From positions 844,500 through 908,499 of the forward strand of contig NZ_SGXJ01000004.1 in NCBI RefSeq assembly GCF_004216905.1: a stretch of DNA of 64,000 nucleotides, given 5' to 3'. The translations under genes and the position numbers were made by a program. The notes under the pieces were generated by a model. It did not search any database. It was not told where the DNA came from and saw nothing but the letters and a program-made list of their open reading frames with translations. The stretch is from Kribbella sp. VKM Ac-2569 (GTDB taxonomy: Bacteria > Actinomycetota > Actinomycetes > Propionibacteriales > Kribbellaceae). Shown piece after piece: positions 60,939 through 64,000 of this stretch (position 1 is its first letter; each line of letters begins with the position of its first letter).

Positions 60939-61332
60939 GACGTCGTTCGACTCGCGGTTGCGGGATCAACCAATCGCCACGACTCGGCGTGATCCCGGAC
61001 AAGCCCGCGCGACCGGGAGGTGTACTGGTCGTTTCGGGTGGGTGGGACTCCCCGGTCCGGGTCTGGGTCGCGGCCGTGGGGAATGCAGTGCACCTGGAAC
61101 GTCCAGCAGGATTCCCCAGTTGCAGACCCCAGCCGAGTTGTGGAGTCCGGTCATCTCAACGCAGCCCCACCCGGCCACACATTCCCGGATATCCATTGCG
61201 GTGAAGGGTTCTCTATCCGTACACCAGGGGAGAACCCCCACGACCAGGGGAGAACCCCTGGCGTGGTGTCCACAGTGGGGAATCCGGGTGGCCGCCTGCG
61301 GCGCTGGTCCGCTCGGCTGTAGAAATGGTGGG
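60939..61332. other. Intergenic region with repeated operator-like element
   Basis: About 394 bp with no supported gene. Contains the tandem 16-bp repeat described at 61223-61261, a likely control region for the nitroreductase. Confidence 0.4.
61223..61261. repeat. Tandem ACCAGGGGAGAACCCC repeat with hairpin
   Basis: Two exact 16-bp copies (61223-61238 and 61243-61258) spaced 20 bp apart. The second copy extends into a dyad, CCAGGGG-AGAA-CCCCTGG (61244-61261), and nearby CCACG/CGTGG arms lengthen it. The element lies about 75-110 bp upstream of the nitroreductase start and looks like an operator pair. Confidence 0.5.
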
Positions 61333-61980
61333 GTGACCGAGATCCTGGATTTGAACCCCGACGAGCTGCTGACAACGACCCGTACCGTGCGCAAGCGGCT
61401 CGACCTCGAGCGGCCGGTGCCGATGGAGCTGATCCGGGAGTGCATCGAGATCGCGTTGCAGGGCCCGTCGGGGAGCAACCGCCAGACGTGGCACTGGCTG
61501 GTGATCACGGACGCCGAGAAGCGCTCCGCGGTCGGTGAGTACTACCGGCTGGCGGTGGAGAAGTACCTCGAGGGTCCGGGCGCGGCCGGGAAGCTGTACG
61601 CCGACGATCCGGTCCGTGGGCCGATCCAGCGCCGGATCGGCGACGGCGTCGCGTACCTGGGCGAGCGGATGGGGCTGGTCCCGGTGCTGGTGATCCCGTG
61701 CCTCCAGGCGAAGAACCTGCCCGCGGGGAACCAGGCCGGCCTGTGGGGTTCGATCCTCCCGTCGGCGTGGAGCTACATGCTCGCCGCCCGGGCTCGCGGC
61801 CTCGGTACGGCGTGGACCACCCTGCACCTCAACTACGAGCAAGAGGTCGGGGAGCTGCTCGGTCTGCCCGAGGACATCCGGCAGACGGTGCTGATCCCGA
61901 CGGCGTACTCGATCGGGACGAACTTCAAGCCGGCGCCGCGGCAGCCGCTCGACGACGTACTGCATATCGACGGCTGGTGA
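61333..61980 (+). CDS. Nitroreductase-family flavoprotein
   Basis: 215 residues with the family hallmarks: ALQGPSGSNRQTWHWLVI (FMN contacts), and the GLWGSILPSAWSYMLAARARGLGTAWTT segment. Uses FMN and NAD(P)H; possible substrates include nitro- or quinone compounds. GTG start; TAGAAA lies 7 nt upstream, so the transcript may be leaderless. Confidence 0.88.
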   Translation: MTEILDLNPDELLTTTRTVRKRLDLERPVPMELIRECIEIALQGPSGSNRQTWHWLVITDAEKRSAVGEYYRLAVEKYLEGPGAAGKLYADDPVRGPIQRRIGDGVAYLGERMGLVPVLVIPCLQAKNLPAGNQAGLWGSILPSAWSYMLAARARGLGTAWTTLHLNYEQEVGELLGLPEDIRQTVLIPTAYSIGTNFKPAPRQPLDDVLHIDGW

Positions 61981-62472
61981 TCAGGAAGCGGCCATCTCCT
62001 CGATGGTGAGGCCGCTCAGGACCGATCGGGGCTCGGTGACGGTCAGGTCCAGCGACGGATCGGCGTCGGCGTCCTTCACCTTGACCAGCAGCCAGTCGCC
62101 GCCGGTACGGGTGAAAGCCCAGGCCCCGTTCAGCTTCACGCCATGCAGTTGCACCTTCAAGTGCCCGCGCTCGATCGCCTCGGCCGGGTCGACCAGCTGC
62201 CGCCGGTCGTCGCGGGTGAGGTTCGTGTAGACGCCGGCGTCCCAGACGATCACGGCGCCGCTGCCGTACTGCGCGTCGCGGTGCACCCCCTCGTACGACG
62301 CGTACTCGAGATCGTGGTCCGTGGTGAACACCGCGAGCCGTTTCACGATCGGATCCAGCGACGGCCCGCGCGGCACCGCCCACGACTTCAGCACCCCATC
62401 CACCTCGAGCCGGACGTCGTAGTGCAACCGCCGGGCATCATGCAGCTGCACGACGAAGATCGGCTTGGACAA
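61981..62472 (-). CDS. Stand-alone LigD 3'-phosphoesterase domain protein
   Basis: 163 residues starting SKPIFVVQLHDARRLHYDVRL, the His-x-x-Arg-x-x-His-Tyr-Asp metal site (His11, Arg14, His17, Asp19) of the DNA ligase D phosphoesterase domain, then SWAVPRGPSLD and GAVIVWDAGVYTN. It could trim 3'-phosphate or ribonucleotide ends for repair. No ligase or polymerase domain is fused and no ku gene is in view. The TTG at 62472 is preferred for its GGGAG site; the longer frame is unsupported. Confidence 0.82.
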   Translation of the reverse strand: MSKPIFVVQLHDARRLHYDVRLEVDGVLKSWAVPRGPSLDPIVKRLAVFTTDHDLEYASYEGVHRDAQYGSGAVIVWDAGVYTNLTRDDRRQLVDPAEAIERGHLKVQLHGVKLNGAWAFTRTGGDWLLVKVKDADADPSLDLTVTEPRSVLSGLTIEEMAAS

Positions 62473-62600
62473 CGGGGCTCCCTGACGAATTCCAGTTACC
62501 GCTAACGGTCTGTCATGTTGCGGTTGTACGCTTGCGACTGGTTGGGAAACCGGCCCACAAACTTCCTCCATCATCCGCCCCTGTCCCTAAGCAGGTGCTC

Positions 62601-62783
62601 ATGCCCGTAGCCCCCTCACCGGCGCGGCCGATCGCCGTCCAGATCCGCATCGGCGGACGCTGGATCGCGGGCCAGGAGCTGGGTCGCCGGACCGGGACGG
62701 CCGGGACCGACGAGGTTCTCGTCAGTCACCACGGCCATCTCGTCTGGATCGACCAGAGCTCCGTCCGCGCATCCCGAAGCTGA
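62601..62783 (+). CDS. Small hypothetical protein
   Basis: 60 residues, basic, with a compact beta-rich middle (IRIGGRWIAGQELGRR, VLVSHHGHLVWIDQ). ATG with AGCAGG about 6 nt upstream. Divergent from the LigD-like gene. Function unknown. Confidence 0.45.
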   Translation: MPVAPSPARPIAVQIRIGGRWIAGQELGRRTGTAGTDEVLVSHHGHLVWIDQSSVRASRS

Positions 62784-62807
62784 AGCAACCATATAAATAA
62801 AGGGTTT

Positions 62808-63905
62808 TCAGCAAAGAGTTTTCGCAACCAGGTTGCCGATCTCGACCGCCGACCCAGACCCCGTCGGATCGAACAGCGTCCTGGTCAGCGCGAACGCGAC
62901 CCCCGAACGCGTGTCAGCCCACGCCACACTGCCACCCATGCCCGGCCATCCGAACGACGCCGGGCTCTCCTCCGCGGTCGACCCGAGCCGGCCGATCGCG
63001 TAGCCGAGCGCCAAAGTCGCCGGGTTGCCGAGCAGTTCGTCCTGTGCGACCAGCGCCGGCCCGGTGATCACCGGGACCGTCTCCGGCCGGACCAGCCGGA
63101 CCCCGTCCACCTCGCCGATCAACCCGGCGTACAGCTTGGCGATCCCACGAGCGTTGAGGATTCCGCTCGACGGGTCCTCGATCGCGAGCTGCTCGGACTG
63201 GTTCAGTACGGCGGCCCGCGGCCGCATCGCCCGCGGTACGACCTTCTCGAACATCCCGGCCAGCATCGCGAACGTCTCCTCGGCGCCCTCAGGCTCCACG
63301 AGCTCGGCGAGCCGATGCCGCTGATCCGCAGGCAGCGCGAAGAACACGTTTTCCTGCAGGCCGAGGGGGGTCACAATGTCCCGCAGTACGTCGGAGATCG
63401 TCCGGCCGGTCGCGCGGCGGACGATCTCACCGACGAGCAGGCCGAAGGTCTCCGCGTGGTAGGTCATCTTCGTGCCCGGTTCCCACCAGGGCTTGCCAGC
63501 GGCGAGCCGATCCGCCTGCTCGGGGAGCGTTTTCCGCGTCGTGTCGGACGGTAGAGCGGGCAGGCCGACGGAATGCGTCAGCACGTGCCGCAGCGTCGCC
63601 TTGTCCTTCCCGTGCATGCCGAACTCGGGCCAGATCTCGACGATCGGCCGGTCGTAGTCGAGTACGCCGCGATCCACCAGCACGTTGGCGACCGTCGCGG
63701 ACGCGCCCTTTCCGGTGGATGCGGCGAAATACAGCGTTTCCGAGGTCACGCCGTCTCCGGCCACCGCGTCCACGACGAGCTCGCCGTGTCGATACACCGC
63801 GACCTGAAGACCGAGCTCGGTGTCCACCAGTTCGTCGATCCGCCGCTGCACCACGTCCTGAAGCTCCATGCGGGTACGTCGGAGCGGCGGCGGATCGTTC
63901 GACAC
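62808..63905 (-). CDS. Serine hydrolase of the class C beta-lactamase family
   Basis: 365 residues with STGKG (Ser-x-x-Lys) near residue 70 and a THSVGLPALPS block. The Tyr motif reads Tyr-His-Ala (TYHAETFGLLVGEIV) rather than Tyr-x-Asn, so an esterase-type role is more likely than beta-lactamase. No signal peptide. GTG start with AGGAG 6 nt upstream. Confidence 0.87.
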   Translation of the reverse strand: MSNDPPPLRRTRMELQDVVQRRIDELVDTELGLQVAVYRHGELVVDAVAGDGVTSETLYFAASTGKGASATVANVLVDRGVLDYDRPIVEIWPEFGMHGKDKATLRHVLTHSVGLPALPSDTTRKTLPEQADRLAAGKPWWEPGTKMTYHAETFGLLVGEIVRRATGRTISDVLRDIVTPLGLQENVFFALPADQRHRLAELVEPEGAEETFAMLAGMFEKVVPRAMRPRAAVLNQSEQLAIEDPSSGILNARGIAKLYAGLIGEVDGVRLVRPETVPVITGPALVAQDELLGNPATLALGYAIGRLGSTAEESPASFGWPGMGGSVAWADTRSGVAFALTRTLFDPTGSGSAVEIGNLVAKTLC

Positions 63906-63919
63906 GCGTTTCTCCTATG

Positions 63920-64000
63920 TCAAGCCGCGGCTGCGAGGGTGGTTCTCGCGGTGGGTTGGTCGGTAGTGAGGTGGTTGAAGACGATGCGGGCGAGGCGGCG
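63920..64000 (-). CDS. 3' end of an unidentified gene (runs off the window)
   Basis: The last 26 residues are visible in a codon-biased frame: RRLARIVFNHLTTDQPTA followed by an Ala-rich end, stop at 63920-63922. Arg-Arg-Leu-Ala-Arg-Ile near the C-terminus occurs in some transposases but this is not enough to assign one. Confidence 0.5.
   Translation of the reverse strand, partial: RRLARIVFNHLTTDQPTARTTLAAAA

Noticed and set aside
61223..61261. Short CRISPR-like repeat
   Set aside because: Only two copies with a 4-bp gap and a palindromic extension; no spacers and no cas genes.
63920..64000. Insertion sequence at the right edge
   Set aside because: Only 26 residues are visible; no terminal repeats or transposase motif can be shown inside the window.

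Overview
The window is about 64 kb of high-GC actinobacterial DNA. Supporting signs are strong G/C bias at third codon positions, frequent GTG starts, many ATGA/GTGA gene overlaps, a DUF3073 gene beside purM, a split three-subunit transhydrogenase, mannosyl-phospho-polyprenol synthase, DUF664/DinB proteins and many leaderless promoters. A soil Kribbella-like genus is my best guess, from general style only. No replication origin, rRNA operon, CRISPR array, prophage or complete insertion sequence is visible.

Layout. 0-9.4 kb: end of a CHAD protein, then two carboxylate/Na+ symporter units (DUF485-actP and a second pair) with a LytTR response regulator, a glutathione-independent formaldehyde dehydrogenase, and the LytS-type kinase that probably partners the regulator. 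9.4-18 kb: secreted proteins, a Ser/Thr kinase, an M20 peptidase and pntAA-pntAB-pntB. 18-23.5 kb: two tandem paralogous LuxR-type regulators, divergent from a previously uncalled 39-residue secreted Cys peptide, then purF, purM and DUF3073. 23.7-27.5 kb: an ABC exporter divergent from a NarL-type two-component pair. 27.6-30 kb: an NlpC/P60 cell-wall hydrolase behind a c-di-AMP riboswitch, with a CRP-type site further upstream, then threonine dehydratase. 30-46 kb: mixed accessory genes including a TetR/MFS pair with an elaborate operator, an XRE regulator coupled to a GT-A-like enzyme, an MMPL transporter with another two-component system, and a DUF6247/RelE-like toxin-antitoxin operon carrying a P-loop kinase.

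46.9-51.0 kb is a decayed stretch. It contains a frameshifted lipoprotein copy, a broken GntR/UTRA regulator and another gene remnant. It is bounded by an imperfect direct repeat that overlaps the 3' end of tRNA-Phe, which suggests an old tRNA-targeted integration. Beyond it lie a tRNA-Glu/Asp/Phe cluster, a zincin, paired secreted membrane proteins, polyprenol-phosphate mannose synthase, a STAS protein, an SDR-AlkD pair, an MFS exporter, a DUF4397-sortase pair, a YciO protein, a nitroreductase, a stand-alone LigD phosphoesterase domain and a serine hydrolase. The window ends inside an unidentified gene.

The best candidates for something new are the regulator pair with the Cys peptide (18.2-20.5 kb), two genes that appear to start with CTG inside a CTGA overlap (55628 and 59659), and the tRNA-Phe island remnant.
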